Assembly (NCBI RefSeq): GCF_001428565.1
Contig: NZ_LMIA01000013.1
Span: 288,446-352,445 of the forward strand
Direction: 5' to 3'
Source: Nocardioides sp. Root190
Lineage (GTDB): Bacteria; Actinomycetota; Actinomycetes; Propionibacteriales; Nocardioidaceae
DNA length: 64,000 nucleotides
Below, one piece after another: positions 38,890-48,300 of the stretch. The first letter of the stretch is position 1. The number at the start of each line of letters is the position of its first letter. The notes under the pieces are model-generated. The model ran no database searches. It had not been told where the DNA came from and saw only the letters and a list, made by a program, of their open reading frames with translations. The translations under genes and the position numbers were made by a program.

Positions 38890-40314
38890 ATGCGTGGACT
38901 TCAGCGAGCCGTCGGCGCTCTCATCTTCGGCACGGCGCTCGCCGGGGCCGGACTGCTCGGGTGGTCGGTCTCGGACACCGCCAGCCGCAGCGACGAACCG
39001 GCCGACGGCATCGTCTTCGGCATCTGGCACCTCCTCTACGACACCGAGGCGCCGACCCTGCCGACCCTCGCCGCAGCCGCGGGACTGGCCCTGCTGTTCG
39101 CTGCCGGCGTCGCCCTGCTGGAGCGCCGCATCGCCAACCGGGCCCGGCGCAGCGACGACGGTCACCTCCTCCCCCTCTCCCCCCGCCACGTGATGGCCGA
39201 GACGCGGGGGATCTTCCACGGCCCCGTCACGCTGACCGTCCTCGTGCCGGCCCACAACGAGGAGGAGGCGATCAGCGGCACCCTCGCCTCGCTGCTCGAG
39301 CAGTCCCACCGCCCCGAGCGGGTGATCGTCGTGGCCGACAACTGCACGGACCGGACCGCGGAGATCGCCAGGTCCCTGGGCGTCGAGGTCGTCGAGACGA
39401 TCGGCAACACCCACAAGAAGGCAGGCGCTCTCAACCAGGCGCTCACGCGCATCCTGCCGGGACAGGGCGAGAACGACCTGGTCATGGTGATGGACGCCGA
39501 CACGTCGCTGGACGAGGGATTCCTCGCCTCCGTGGTGCGCCGCATGACCGAGGACCGCGGGCTGATGGCGATCGGCGGACTGTTCTACGGCGAGGAGGGC
39601 AAGGGCCTGATCGGCCAGTTCCAGCGCAACGAGTACACCCGCTACGGCCGCGACCTCCTGCGCCGCCGCGGCCGCGTCTTCGTCCTGACCGGGACCGCCA
39701 CCGCCTTCCGGCCGCGGGCGCTGCGCACCGTCGCCGCCGAGCGCGGCGCGATCCTCCCGGGGGTGCCGGGCGACGTCTACGACACGCTCGTGCTCACCGA
39801 GGACAACGAGATCACCCTGGCGCTCAAGACCCTCGGCGGGCTGGTCATGTCGCCGTCCGACTGCACCGTCGTCACCGAGGTGATGCCGGACTGGCGCGCC
39901 CTGTGGGCGCAACGCCTGCGCTGGCAGCGCGGTGCCCTCGAGAACCTCGGCGAGTACGGCATGCGGCCCGCCACGTTCCGCTACTGGGCCCAGCAGCTCG
40001 GCATCGGGTACGGCGTGATCGCGCTCGGCTCGTACCTGCTGCTGATGGTGCTCATGCTCACGTCGTTCGACGAGTGGATCTGGTTCCCGTTCTGGCTCGG
40101 CACCGGGCTGATCTTCACCGTCGAACGGATCGTCACCGTCTGGCGCGGCGGGTGGCGGGCGCGGCTGCTCGCGGCGAGCCTGTTCCCGGAGCTCTTCTAC
40201 GCGCTGTTCCTCGACATCGTCTACCTCAAGGGGATCATCGACATGTCCACCGGACGCACGGCTGCCTGGAAGCACGTGGTGCAGACCCCGACCGCAGCGC
40301 GGGTGAAGGCATGA
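38890..40314 (+). CDS. Family 2 glycosyltransferase, membrane type
   Basis: A 474-residue membrane glycosyltransferase. Two N-terminal hydrophobic segments (about 7-24 and 57-78) precede a GT2 domain: LTVLVPAHNEEEAISGTLASLLEQ, VIVVADNCTDRTAEIA, VMVMDADTSLDEGF (DxD), and QRLRWQRGALEN (Q/RxxRW), the processive-synthase signature. Three more membrane segments close the protein. It probably makes an extracellular polysaccharide such as a glucan or N-acetylglucosamine polymer. The neighbouring GGDEF-EAL gene suggests c-di-GMP control, though no PilZ domain is seen. Its stop overlaps the start of a small membrane protein. Confidence 0.9.
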   Translation: MRGLQRAVGALIFGTALAGAGLLGWSVSDTASRSDEPADGIVFGIWHLLYDTEAPTLPTLAAAAGLALLFAAGVALLERRIANRARRSDDGHLLPLSPRHVMAETRGIFHGPVTLTVLVPAHNEEEAISGTLASLLEQSHRPERVIVVADNCTDRTAEIARSLGVEVVETIGNTHKKAGALNQALTRILPGQGENDLVMVMDADTSLDEGFLASVVRRMTEDRGLMAIGGLFYGEEGKGLIGQFQRNEYTRYGRDLLRRRGRVFVLTGTATAFRPRALRTVAAERGAILPGVPGDVYDTLVLTEDNEITLALKTLGGLVMSPSDCTVVTEVMPDWRALWAQRLRWQRGALENLGEYGMRPATFRYWAQQLGIGYGVIALGSYLLLMVLMLTSFDEWIWFPFWLGTGLIFTVERIVTVWRGGWRARLLAASLFPELFYALFLDIVYLKGIIDMSTGRTAAWKHVVQTPTAARVKA

Positions 40315-40529
40315 GCGCGCTGGTCGTGCCCCTGGGCATCCTGTTCCCGGAGTCCCTCGTCCGCTCCCACGGGTTCGCCATCCTGGCGGCCTTCGTCGCG
40401 ATCAACACGGTCGTCTACGTCGCCCTGTCGATCGCCAAGGCACTGCCGAAGGTCTACGTCGGCGACCACCTCCCCCGGCGCTACCACCGGGCCGAGACGC
40501 GGAGCATCCACCCGGACGGGCCGACCTGA
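40311..40529 (+). CDS. 72-residue membrane protein translationally coupled to the glycosyltransferase
   Basis: The ATG at 40311 overlaps the glycosyltransferase TGA (ATGA). The product has one hydrophobic segment (HGFAILAAFVAINTVVYVALSIAKAL) and a basic tail VGDHLPRRYHRAETRS. No family is recognised. The coupling suggests an accessory subunit of the polysaccharide synthase, as for small partner proteins of other GT2 synthases; this is inference. Strong terminators follow its stop. Confidence 0.7.
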   Translation: MSALVVPLGILFPESLVRSHGFAILAAFVAINTVVYVALSIAKALPKVYVGDHLPRRYHRAETRSIHPDGPT

Positions 40530-40533
40530 CCCA

Positions 40534-40605
40534 CTGCCCGGGCCCGTGAATTGCCACGGGCCCGGAGCCGCACCCCCGAGAGGGGGCGACTCCGGGCCCG
40601 GGCAG
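40534..40605. terminator. Complex bidirectional terminator with alternative pairings
   Basis: Between convergent genes. A 10-bp hairpin CGGGCCCGTG (40539-40548) pairs with 40555-40564. A second small hairpin CCCCC-GAGA-GGGGG is at 40573-40586. The segment 40534-40546 can instead pair with 40593-40605 over 13 bases (CTGCCCGGGCCCG), excluding the first hairpin. Either form would end transcription from both sides. Confidence 0.8.
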
Positions 40606-40615
40606 GACGCTCCGA

Positions 40616-41662
40616 TCAGTCCGCGACGGCCTCGGAGAGCAGCTTGACCAGCTCGGGCATGCCGCCCGACCACTGGAAGCTGAGCGCCGTCGGCGGGGAG
40701 ACCGCCGAGATCCGCTCGCGGCCCACGACCTGCGCGACGTTGCCGTCCTTGACCGCCGGGATGGCGAGGGCCTTCTGGTCCTCGAGGAAGGCCGTCGCCT
40801 GCGCGTCGTCGTCGAAGTAGGTCACGGCGACGTCGGCGTCGATCTTGTCGGCCTCCTCCCAGCTGAGTTCGTAGTAGAAGCCGCCGTCGGAGGTGTCGAG
40901 CTCGGCGATGCTGGGGGCGACGTCGAAGCCGAGCTTGGTCAGGATCGCCAGGCGCGGGTCGAGCTCGGTGTAGGGCGAGATGGTGTTCGGGCCCGGGTAG
41001 AGCGCGGCGATGGTCTTGCCCTGGAACTCGGGGTGCTTCTCGGCCTCGTCGGCCAGGAAGGTGTCGATGTCGCCCAGGATCGTCTCACCGTGCTTGCTGC
41101 GGCCCAGGGCCTCGGCAGTGATGGTGATCGTGTCCTGCCACGTCGTGGTCCAGGGGGCCTCGGGGTAGGCGACCGTCGGCGCGATGTCGTTGAGCTTCTT
41201 GAACTGCTCCTCGGTGATGCCGGAGTACGGCGCGAGGATCAGGTCGGGCTTGGCCGCGATGAACTCGTCGTAGGGCACCGTCGAGCCGGAGCCGTCGTCG
41301 GGGAGCAGCGTCGGGTGGTCGACGCCCTTGGCGTCGTACGCCTCCTCGACCCAGGGCAGCAGGTTGCCCTTGCCGACGGTCCAGAGCTGCTCGGCGATCG
41401 CGACGGGGTAGACGCCCGAGGCGATGGCGGCCTCGGTGGAGCCCCAGCCCCAGGTCGCGACGCGCTTCGGCTCCTCGGTGATCTCGGTCGAGCCGAAGGC
41501 GTGCTCGATGGTGATCGGGAACTCGTCGGTGACCTCGAGGGTCGTGGTGCCGGCGTCCTTGTCGTTGCTGCTGTCGTCACTGCCACAGGCAGCCAGGGAC
41601 AGCACGGCCGCCAGGCCTGCGACGAGCGCAGTGCCTCGGCGGAAAGCACGTGTCGTACGCAC
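40616..41662 (-). CDS. Iron-siderophore ABC transporter substrate-binding lipoprotein
   Basis: A 348-residue lipoprotein. The signal ends in the lipobox LAAC (cysteine near residue 26) followed by a Ser/Asp-rich linker. PKRVATWGWGSTEAAIASGVYPVAIAEQLW is the first lobe of the Fe3+-siderophore-binding (FecB/FepB) fold; WTTTWQDTITITAEALGR and LSFQWSGGMPELVKLL are later conserved parts. It binds a ferric siderophore outside the membrane for delivery to the two permeases. Start: GTG at 41662 with AAGGAG. An IdeR-type box lies at 41686-41704, so it can be transcribed apart from the upstream permease-ATPase genes. Confidence 0.92.
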   Translation of the reverse strand: MRTTRAFRRGTALVAGLAAVLSLAACGSDDSSNDKDAGTTTLEVTDEFPITIEHAFGSTEITEEPKRVATWGWGSTEAAIASGVYPVAIAEQLWTVGKGNLLPWVEEAYDAKGVDHPTLLPDDGSGSTVPYDEFIAAKPDLILAPYSGITEEQFKKLNDIAPTVAYPEAPWTTTWQDTITITAEALGRSKHGETILGDIDTFLADEAEKHPEFQGKTIAALYPGPNTISPYTELDPRLAILTKLGFDVAPSIAELDTSDGGFYYELSWEEADKIDADVAVTYFDDDAQATAFLEDQKALAIPAVKDGNVAQVVGRERISAVSPPTALSFQWSGGMPELVKLLSEAVAD

Positions 41663-41685
41663 GTGGATCTCCTTGAATCTCGGGG

Positions 41686-41704
41686 ATAGGCAAGGACAAC
41701 CTAA
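41686..41704. promoter_or_regulatory. IdeR/DtxR iron box before the substrate-binding gene
   Basis: Read on the minus strand: TTAGGTTGTCCTTGCCTAT, matching about 13 of 19 positions of the IdeR/DtxR consensus with good outer half-sites. It lies 24 bases before the GTG at 41662 and overlaps the TAG stop of the upstream ATPase gene (41701-41703). Confidence 0.68.
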
Positions 41705-42513
41705 CTTAGCGTTGCCTCATGTCCACGTCGACCCCTCCCTTTCGGGACGACGAGGGGCCCACCGGTGACCGGATCCGGGATCACCTCTGCCTCCAGCGCG
41801 AACGCGCTGCGGATCGACTCGACGGTCAGCACGTCCCCCGGAGCACCCTGCGCGGCGATCTTCCCGCCGGACATCACGACCATGTGGTCGGCGTACCTCG
41901 CGGCGTAGTTGAGCTCGTGCAGGACCATCACCACCGTGGTGCCGCGCTCCGCGTTGAGGTCGCTGAGCAGGTCGAGGAGCTCGAGCTGGTGGGTGACGTC
42001 GAGGTACGTCGTCGGCTCGTCCAGCAGCACGGCGTCGGTCTCCTGCGCGAGCACCATGGCGATCCAGACCCGCTGGCGCTGGCCGCCGGAGAGCTCCTCC
42101 AGCCGTCGCTCGGCCAGGTCCGCGACGCCGGTCGCCTCCAGCGACCTCATCACGACCTCGTCGTCGTGGCTGTTGTGACGCCCGAACCAGCCCTGGTGCG
42201 GGAACCGACCGCGGGCGACGAGCTCGGCGACCCGCACGCCGTCCGGGGCGATCGAGGACTGCGGCAGCATCCCGAGCACGCGCGCGAGCTGCCGACGTGA
42301 CAGCGATCCGATGTCCTGACCGTCGACGCTCACCCGTCCCGCGCTGAGCGGGTGGAGCCGCGCCAGCCCGCGCAGCAGCGTCGACTTGCCGCACGCGTTG
42401 GGGCCGACGATCGCGGTCACCTTGCCGGGCGGCACGACGAGGTCGAGGTTCTCGATGACCGGGTGGCCGCGGTAGCCCAGGGACACGCCCTCGGCAGTGA
42501 TGGCAGTGCTCAT
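41701..42513 (-). CDS. Iron-siderophore ABC transporter ATP-binding protein
   Basis: A 270-residue ABC ATPase of the FecE/FhuC type. Walker A is AIVGPNACGKSTLLRGL, the signature is ELSGGQRQRVWIAMVLAQ, Walker B is AVLLDEPTTYLDV and the switch His is in VLHELNYAARYAD. It powers ferric-siderophore import with the two permeases upstream. Its ATG at 42513 overlaps the permease stop (ATGA), so it is translationally coupled. The stop codon lies in the iron box of the following gene. Confidence 0.94.
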   Translation of the reverse strand: MSTAITAEGVSLGYRGHPVIENLDLVVPPGKVTAIVGPNACGKSTLLRGLARLHPLSAGRVSVDGQDIGSLSRRQLARVLGMLPQSSIAPDGVRVAELVARGRFPHQGWFGRHNSHDDEVVMRSLEATGVADLAERRLEELSGGQRQRVWIAMVLAQETDAVLLDEPTTYLDVTHQLELLDLLSDLNAERGTTVVMVLHELNYAARYADHMVVMSGGKIAAQGAPGDVLTVESIRSAFALEAEVIPDPVTGGPLVVPKGRGRRGHEATLS

Positions 42514-43541
42514 GACGTGGCCTTTCGTTCGCTTCGGGCCAGGAGCCACAACAGGTAGGGGGCGCCGACGAGGCCGGTGACGATCCCGACCGGTGCGGTG
42601 ATGCCGCCGGGCAGTGCGTACTGGCCCACGACGTCGGAGGTGATGGTGAGGGCGGCACCGATGACAGCCGACCCGATGAGCGCGGGGCCGCCGTCGTCGA
42701 CCAGGCGGCGCGCGATCGCGGGCGAGACCAGCGCGACGAAGGCCACGGGGCCTGCGACGGACGTGGCGAGGGCGACCAACCCGACCCCGATCAGCAGGGC
42801 CGCGACCCGGGAGCGGGTCGGGCCGAGGCCGAGGCCCTGGGCGTGCTCGTCACCGAGGGCGAGCGCACGTTGCTCCCGGGCGATCGGGACGGTGAGCAGC
42901 ACGAGGACCACGACGCCCGCGGTGAAGATGCCGAGCGTGCCGTCCCGGATGTCGGCGACGCTGCCGACGGTCCACAGCAGCACCGTGCCCGCCTCGCGGA
43001 GCTCGGCCTCCGACAGCCGCCAGGCGACGAGCGAGCTGGAGAGGTAGGCGATGCCGACCCCGACCAGCACGAAGCGGATACCGTGCAGGCCGTTGCGCCA
43101 GGCCAGCACCCAGATCAGGACGGCCGAGCCGAGGGCACCGGCGCACGCGGCGAGGTTCACCGTCGTACCGGACGCGCTGTAGCCGACGACCGCGGTCACC
43201 GCGCCGAGCGAGGCACCCCCGGAGATGCCGAGGATGTCCGGACTGGCCAGGTTGTTGCGCAGCGTCGACTGGAACAGCGCGCCGGCCAGGCCGAACGCGA
43301 TGCCGGCCACGATGGCGGCCAGACCACGCGGGAGCCGCAGGTCCCGGACCACGAGGAGGTCGAAGCGGTCACCGACCCCGAACAGCGCGGGGAAGGACCG
43401 CTCCGGGGGGACACCGGCGGCGCCCATCCCGAAGGTCATCAGCAACAGGGTCACGCACACCACGACACCGACGAGGGCCACGACGAGCGTGCGCAGCCGG
43501 TGGCGGCGGCGGATCCGCGCGACCGGGAGCACGGCGCTCAC
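42510..43541 (-). CDS. FecCD-family iron-siderophore permease (second)
   Basis: A 343-residue permease with about 9-10 membrane segments. Typical blocks are PRGLAAIVAGIAFGLAGALFQ, SPDILGISGGASLGAV and PVAFVALVSPAIARRLV. It forms the channel with the other permease. GTG start at 43541 overlaps the upstream stop (GTGA); its stop overlaps the ATPase start. Operon order is permease, permease, ATPase, binding protein. Confidence 0.93.
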   Translation of the reverse strand: MSAVLPVARIRRRHRLRTLVVALVGVVVCVTLLLMTFGMGAAGVPPERSFPALFGVGDRFDLLVVRDLRLPRGLAAIVAGIAFGLAGALFQSTLRNNLASPDILGISGGASLGAVTAVVGYSASGTTVNLAACAGALGSAVLIWVLAWRNGLHGIRFVLVGVGIAYLSSSLVAWRLSEAELREAGTVLLWTVGSVADIRDGTLGIFTAGVVVLVLLTVPIAREQRALALGDEHAQGLGLGPTRSRVAALLIGVGLVALATSVAGPVAFVALVSPAIARRLVDDGGPALIGSAVIGAALTITSDVVGQYALPGGITAPVGIVTGLVGAPYLLWLLARSERKATS

Positions 43542-44545
43542 AGCCCAGCCACCCGTCGGCCGCGGGCCACCGCGATGAGGACCGGCGCCCCGAGGATCGC
43601 GGCGACGACGCCTGCCTCGAGCTCGTCGGCCTTGATCAGCCGGCCGACGATGTCGGCGGTGAGCAGCATGACCGGCCCGAGCAGGGCACAGAGCGGGACG
43701 ATCCAGCGGTAGTCGGAGCCCACGAGCCGGCGTGCGGCATGGGGCACGGCCAGTCCGACGAGGGCGATCGGGCCCGCCAGCGCGGTGGCCGCGCCCGCGA
43801 GGCAGATGATCGCGACGCCGGCGATCGCCCGGGTCCGTCCGACGCTCTGGCCCAGTGCGGCGGCGACGTCGTCGCCCAGCGCGAGCCCGTTGAGCCGGTG
43901 TGCTGCGAACAGCGCGACGGCCGCGCCCACCGCGATGAACGGCCAGAGCACCACGATCGCGTCGGCGTCACGCCCGTTGAGCGCACCGACGGCCCAGTAG
44001 CGCAGTTGGTTGAGGGCGTCGACGTCGCGGAAGAGGATGAGGTTGGAGATCGGGGTCAGCAGCGCGGTCAGCGTCGCTCCCGCGAGCGCCAGCTGGATGG
44101 GTCGCCCGTGCCCGATCGCGAACACGGAGACCGCGGCGATCGCGGCACCGGCGAAGGCGAACCACACCGCGCCGATCGGCGTGACCACGCCGAAGGCCGT
44201 TGCCGCGACCACGATGCCGAGCGCCGCGCCGGCGTTGAGCCCGAGCAGGCCCGGGTCCGCGAGCGGGTTGCGGGTGATCCCCTGGCTGAGCACGCCGGCC
44301 AGCCCGAGCGCAGCACCGGCCAGCAGCGCGATGACGGTGCGCGGCACCCGCTGTCCCCGGATCACCGCGTGGTCGACGTTGCCCACGACCGGGTCGGTCA
44401 GCGCTCGCCAGGACTCACCCAGGGCCACCTCCCGCACGCCGAGGGCCAGGCTCAGGACCACCCCGGCCAGCACCAGCACCAGGGCAGCCAGCAGGACCAG
44501 GCCCCGCCGCTGCGCCGGCGCAGCGGCTTCTCCCAAGGTTTGCAT
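43538..44545 (-). CDS. FecCD-family iron-siderophore permease (first)
   Basis: A 335-residue permease with about 9-10 membrane segments. Family blocks include VPRTVIALLAGAALGLAGVLSQGITRNPLADPGLLGLNAGAALGI and GPIALVGLAVPHAARRLVG. It is the first gene of the import operon. The ATG at 44545 lies inside an IdeR-type box (44534-44552), so the transcript would be leaderless or the true start would be downstream. No later in-frame start was judged better. Confidence 0.92.
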   Translation of the reverse strand: MQTLGEAAAPAQRRGLVLLAALVLVLAGVVLSLALGVREVALGESWRALTDPVVGNVDHAVIRGQRVPRTVIALLAGAALGLAGVLSQGITRNPLADPGLLGLNAGAALGIVVAATAFGVVTPIGAVWFAFAGAAIAAVSVFAIGHGRPIQLALAGATLTALLTPISNLILFRDVDALNQLRYWAVGALNGRDADAIVVLWPFIAVGAAVALFAAHRLNGLALGDDVAAALGQSVGRTRAIAGVAIICLAGAATALAGPIALVGLAVPHAARRLVGSDYRWIVPLCALLGPVMLLTADIVGRLIKADELEAGVVAAILGAPVLIAVARGRRVAGL

Positions 44546-44552
44546 TACCTAA
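44534..44552. promoter_or_regulatory. IdeR/DtxR iron box at the start of the permease operon
   Basis: CAAGGTTTGCATTACCTAA matches about 13 of 19 positions of the IdeR/DtxR consensus, with strong AAGGTT and ACCTAA half-sites. It covers the ATG at 44545. Iron-bound IdeR here would block transcription of the operon when iron is plentiful. Confidence 0.65.
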
Positions 44553-44628
44553 GTGTCCCACGCCCCACCGAGTCCCGAGGACGAGCCCTCGCCGGTGTGG
44601 TCCCGTCGGTGGCGAGGTGCGCCCGGCG

Positions 44629-45174
44629 TCAGGCCAGCAGGATGCGGGTGCCGATCAGGATGAGGATCACACCGCCGACGAGCGTCGCCCAGCGTCCCAG
44701 CCGCTCCCCCACCCGGCTGCCGATGAACACCGCCGCGAGCGACAGCACGAAGGTGACCACCCCGATCAGCAGCACGGCCGGCGCGACGTCCACCTCGAGC
44801 ACCCCGAAGGTGACTCCCACGGCCGCCGCATCGATCGAGGTCGCGATCGCCAGCGGCGTCACCGAGCGGACCGTGACCGTCGAGACGCCGTCGTCCTCAC
44901 CGTCGCCGAAGGACTCCCACAGCATCTTGGCCCCGATCAGGGCGAGCAGTCCGAACGCGATCCACGGCGTCGCCGCACTCACGGCGTCCGCGAACCAGAA
45001 CGCCAGCACCCAGCCCAGCACCGGCATCAACGCCTGGAAGAGCCCGAACATCCCGGCGATCAGCAACGCATCGCGCCACCGCGGCCGGCGCAGCTGCAGG
45101 CCTTCAGCGAGGGACACCGCCACGGCATCCATGGCGAGGGCGAAGGCCAGCACAACGAGATCGAGAGTGGTCAT
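44629..45174 (-). CDS. mntP: Manganese efflux pump MntP
   Basis: A 181-residue membrane protein with six hydrophobic segments. LVVLAFALAMDAVAVSLAEGL and SVTPLAIATSIDAAAVGVTFGV carry the paired Asp motifs of MntP, one in each half of the protein. It exports Mn2+. The ATG at 45174 removes a non-hydrophobic extension. The 225-base leader was checked for a yybP-ykoY manganese riboswitch and the conserved bases were not seen; a small hairpin (45233-45248) is present. Confidence 0.9.
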   Translation of the reverse strand: MTTLDLVVLAFALAMDAVAVSLAEGLQLRRPRWRDALLIAGMFGLFQALMPVLGWVLAFWFADAVSAATPWIAFGLLALIGAKMLWESFGDGEDDGVSTVTVRSVTPLAIATSIDAAAVGVTFGVLEVDVAPAVLLIGVVTFVLSLAAVFIGSRVGERLGRWATLVGGVILILIGTRILLA

Positions 45175-45305
45175 GGGACTTTCCGGCGAGCCGACATCGG
45201 ACCCCGCCAGCATGTCAGCCAGGCCACGAACCCTCACCGTCAGGTGAGACTGGTTGCCCTCGAAAAGCGCCGCAGATCACGCCACGACTCGCCCAGATGT
45301 GAGGC

Positions 45306-45345
45306 GCCGGGCCACGACCTCTGGGGGGGTCGGTCGCGGCCCGGC
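45306..45345 (-). terminator. Terminator-like hairpin after glnE
   Basis: GCCGGGCC (45306-45313) pairs with 45338-45345; an inner CGACC/GGTCG continues the stem. It lies 54 bases after the glnE stop and could end that transcript. There is no U-run. It may also be part of the mntP leader. Confidence 0.5.
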
Positions 45346-45398
45346 AGTTCCATCATGACATACCGAGGGTTCTCACGGGCGAGAGCCCGAGGTGTTCG

Positions 45399-48300
45399 TC
45401 AACCGTTCGCCTGGGTGCGCGGGTCATCCCAGAACACGGTGTCGACCACCGCCCGGGCGTGCCTGGTGATGCGCAGGTAGTCGTCGAACAGGCGGTCGGT
45501 CTCGTCGGTCTGGTAGCCGAGAATCCCTGCGACGGAGCGGCGTTCGAGGCCCGCACGGGGGAACTGGTCGCCGGCCCGACCGCGGGCCAGGAGCAGCGCG
45601 TTGCGCACCCGGGAGGCCATCCGCCACGAGGTGGTGAGGGTGGCCGCGTCGTCGTGACTGAGCAGGTCGGCGTCGGCGGCGGCGGTGAGCGCGGCGAGGG
45701 TCTGGGCGGTGCGGAGGCCCTCGACCTGGTCACCGAAGCGGAGCTGGAGGAGCTGCACGGTCCACTCGATGTCGGCGAGCGCCCCGCGTCCGAGCTTGAG
45801 GTGAAGGGCGGGGTCGGCGCCCCGGGGCAGGCGTTCCTTGTCCACCCGACCCTTGATGCGGCGGACCTCCAGGATGTCGTCGTCGTCGAGGCCGCCGACC
45901 GGGTAGCGCAACGGGTCGATCAGGGCCGTGAACCGGTCCCTCAGGTCGCGGTCGCCGACGACGGCGTCGGCCCGCAGCAGGGCCTGGGCCTCCCACACGT
46001 GTGACCACTTGGCGTAGTAGGCGGCATACGCATCGAGGGTCCGCACGAGCGCGCCCTGGCGCCCTTCGGGCCGGAGGTCGGCGTCGACGACCAGCGCGGG
46101 ATCGGGCCCCGGCGCACCGAGCACACGTCGTACCTCCTCGGCGACGACCCGGGCGAAGGTCGAGGCCTCCTGCGGGTCCGCGCCGGGCACCGGGTCGTGG
46201 ACGAAGAGCACGTCGGCGTCGCTGCTGTAGGAGAGCTCGAAGCCGCCGTACCGGCCCATCGCGATGATCGCGAAGCGGGTCGGCGGCTCGGCGAGGTCGC
46301 GCTGGCGGCAGGCGGTCCGCATCGCGATGTCGAGGGCCGCTTCGAGGGTGGCGTCGGTGAGCCGGGTGAGGGCGAAGCCGACGTCGGCGACGTCGACGAC
46401 ACCCAGCACGTCACCGGCGGAGATGCGGAGCAGCTCGCGACGGCGTACGGCGCGCACGGCCCGGATCGCCTTCTCGGGATCGTCCTGGCGGCGCCCGGTC
46501 GCGAGCATCTCCTCGGTCAGCGCCGCCGACCCCAGCGGCACGAGCTCGCCGGCGAGGAGGCGCACGCCGGCGGGCTCCCGTTCGAGCAGGTCCGTGCAGT
46601 AGCGCGAGGTCGCGAGCAGGTGGGCGAGCCGTTCGGCGACCTCGCCCTCGTCACGCAGCGTGGAGAGGTACCAGGGCGACTGGCCGAGCTCCTCGCTGAT
46701 CCGCCGGAAGCCGAAGAGCCCGCCGTCGGGGTCCGGGCACTCGGCGAACCACTGGAGCATCGCGGGCAGCAGGGCCCGCTGGATCGAGGCGGTGCGGGTG
46801 ACCCCGGAGGTGAGGGCCTCGAGGTTGCGCAGCGCGGCCTTCGGGTCGGCGTACCCCAGCGCAGCGAGACGGGCCCCGGCTGCCTCCGAGGAGAGCCGGA
46901 CCTCGTCGGACCCGATCCGGGCGACCGCACTGAGCAACGGGCGGTAGAAGATCTTCTGGTGGAGGCGGCTGACCTCGCGACGGTGAGCCTGCCAGGTGTC
47001 GTCGAGCCGCTTCTCGGACTCCTTGAGGAAGCCGAGGCTGCGACCGAGGCGGCGCAACGCCGCCTCGTCGGAGGGTACGACGTGGGTGCGCTGGAGCCGG
47101 TGCAGCTGGATCCGGTGCTCGAGGGTCCGCAGGAACGCGTAGGCGCGGTGCAGGGCTTCGCCGTCGTCGCGCCCGATGTAACCGTTCTCGGTGAGCCGGG
47201 CCAGCGCGCTCAGCGTCGTGGGCGGACGGATGACCTCGTCGCTGCGGCCGTGGACCAGCTGCAGCAGCTGCACCGCGAACTCGACGTCGCGCAGTCCCCC
47301 GGCGCCGAGCTTGAGCTGGCGCTCCGCCTCCTTGGCCGGGATGTGGTCGAGCACGCGGCGTCTCATCGCACGGGCGGCGTCGACGAACCCTTCGCGGTCG
47401 GCCGCGGACCAGACCATCGGCTCGACCATCGCCACGAACTCCGCACCGAGGGCGAGGTCGCCGGCGACGGCGCGGGCCTTGAGCAGCGCCTGGAACTCCC
47501 ACGGCTCGGCCCAGCGTTCGTAGTAGCTCTGGTGGCTCGCCAGGGTGCGGCTGAGCGGACCGGCCTTGCCCTCGGGACGCAGGTTGGCGTCGACCGGCCA
47601 GATCGTCCCCTCGGCGGTGTGGTCGGAGCAGACCTGCATCAGCTGCGCCGCCAGGCGGGCCGCGATCCGGCCGGCCGTGGCCGCGGCGGTGTCGTCGGCA
47701 TCGGGGTCGGCGGGGGCGTGGAGGAAGATCACGTCGACGTCGGAGACGTAGTTGAGCTCGTGGCCACCGCACTTGCCCATCGCGATGACGCCGAGCCGGA
47801 CGCAGGAGGAGTCCGCCCCCACCCGCGCCCGGGCGATGGCAAGGGCGGCGTCCAGGGTGCCGGCCGCGAGGTCGGAGAGCTCGGCAGCGACGTCGTCGAC
47901 GCCGAGGTCGTGGGTCAGGTCGCGGGCGGCCAGGCGGAGCAGGAGCCGGCGGTACTCCACGCGGAGGGCGTCGACGGCCTCACCATCAGGGCTCGTGGCG
48001 ACGGGTGCTGCCGCCGTGGCGTCCGCCCCGACGGCGGCCAGGAGGGCCGCCCGGATCGCCCACGCAGCGGGACGGGTGGAGCCGAGGTCGGGGTCGGTGA
48101 GCTCGTGCCAGTGCGCCGGGTGGGCTCGCAGGTGGTCGGCGAGAGCGGCGCTCGCCCCGAGCACGCAGAGCAGGCGCATCGCCGTACCCTCGTCCTCGCG
48201 CAGCGCCTCGAGGAGGTCTGCCCGGTCCGGGGCAGCCTCGGCCAACCGGCACAGCGCGTCGAGCGCGGCGTCCGGGTCGGCGGTCCGCCCCAGGTAGGCC

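Noticed and set aside
45175..45398. yybP-ykoY manganese riboswitch before mntP
   Set aside because: The leader was read on the minus strand; the conserved GGGGAGUAG-type start and later conserved segments were not found. Only simple hairpins are present.
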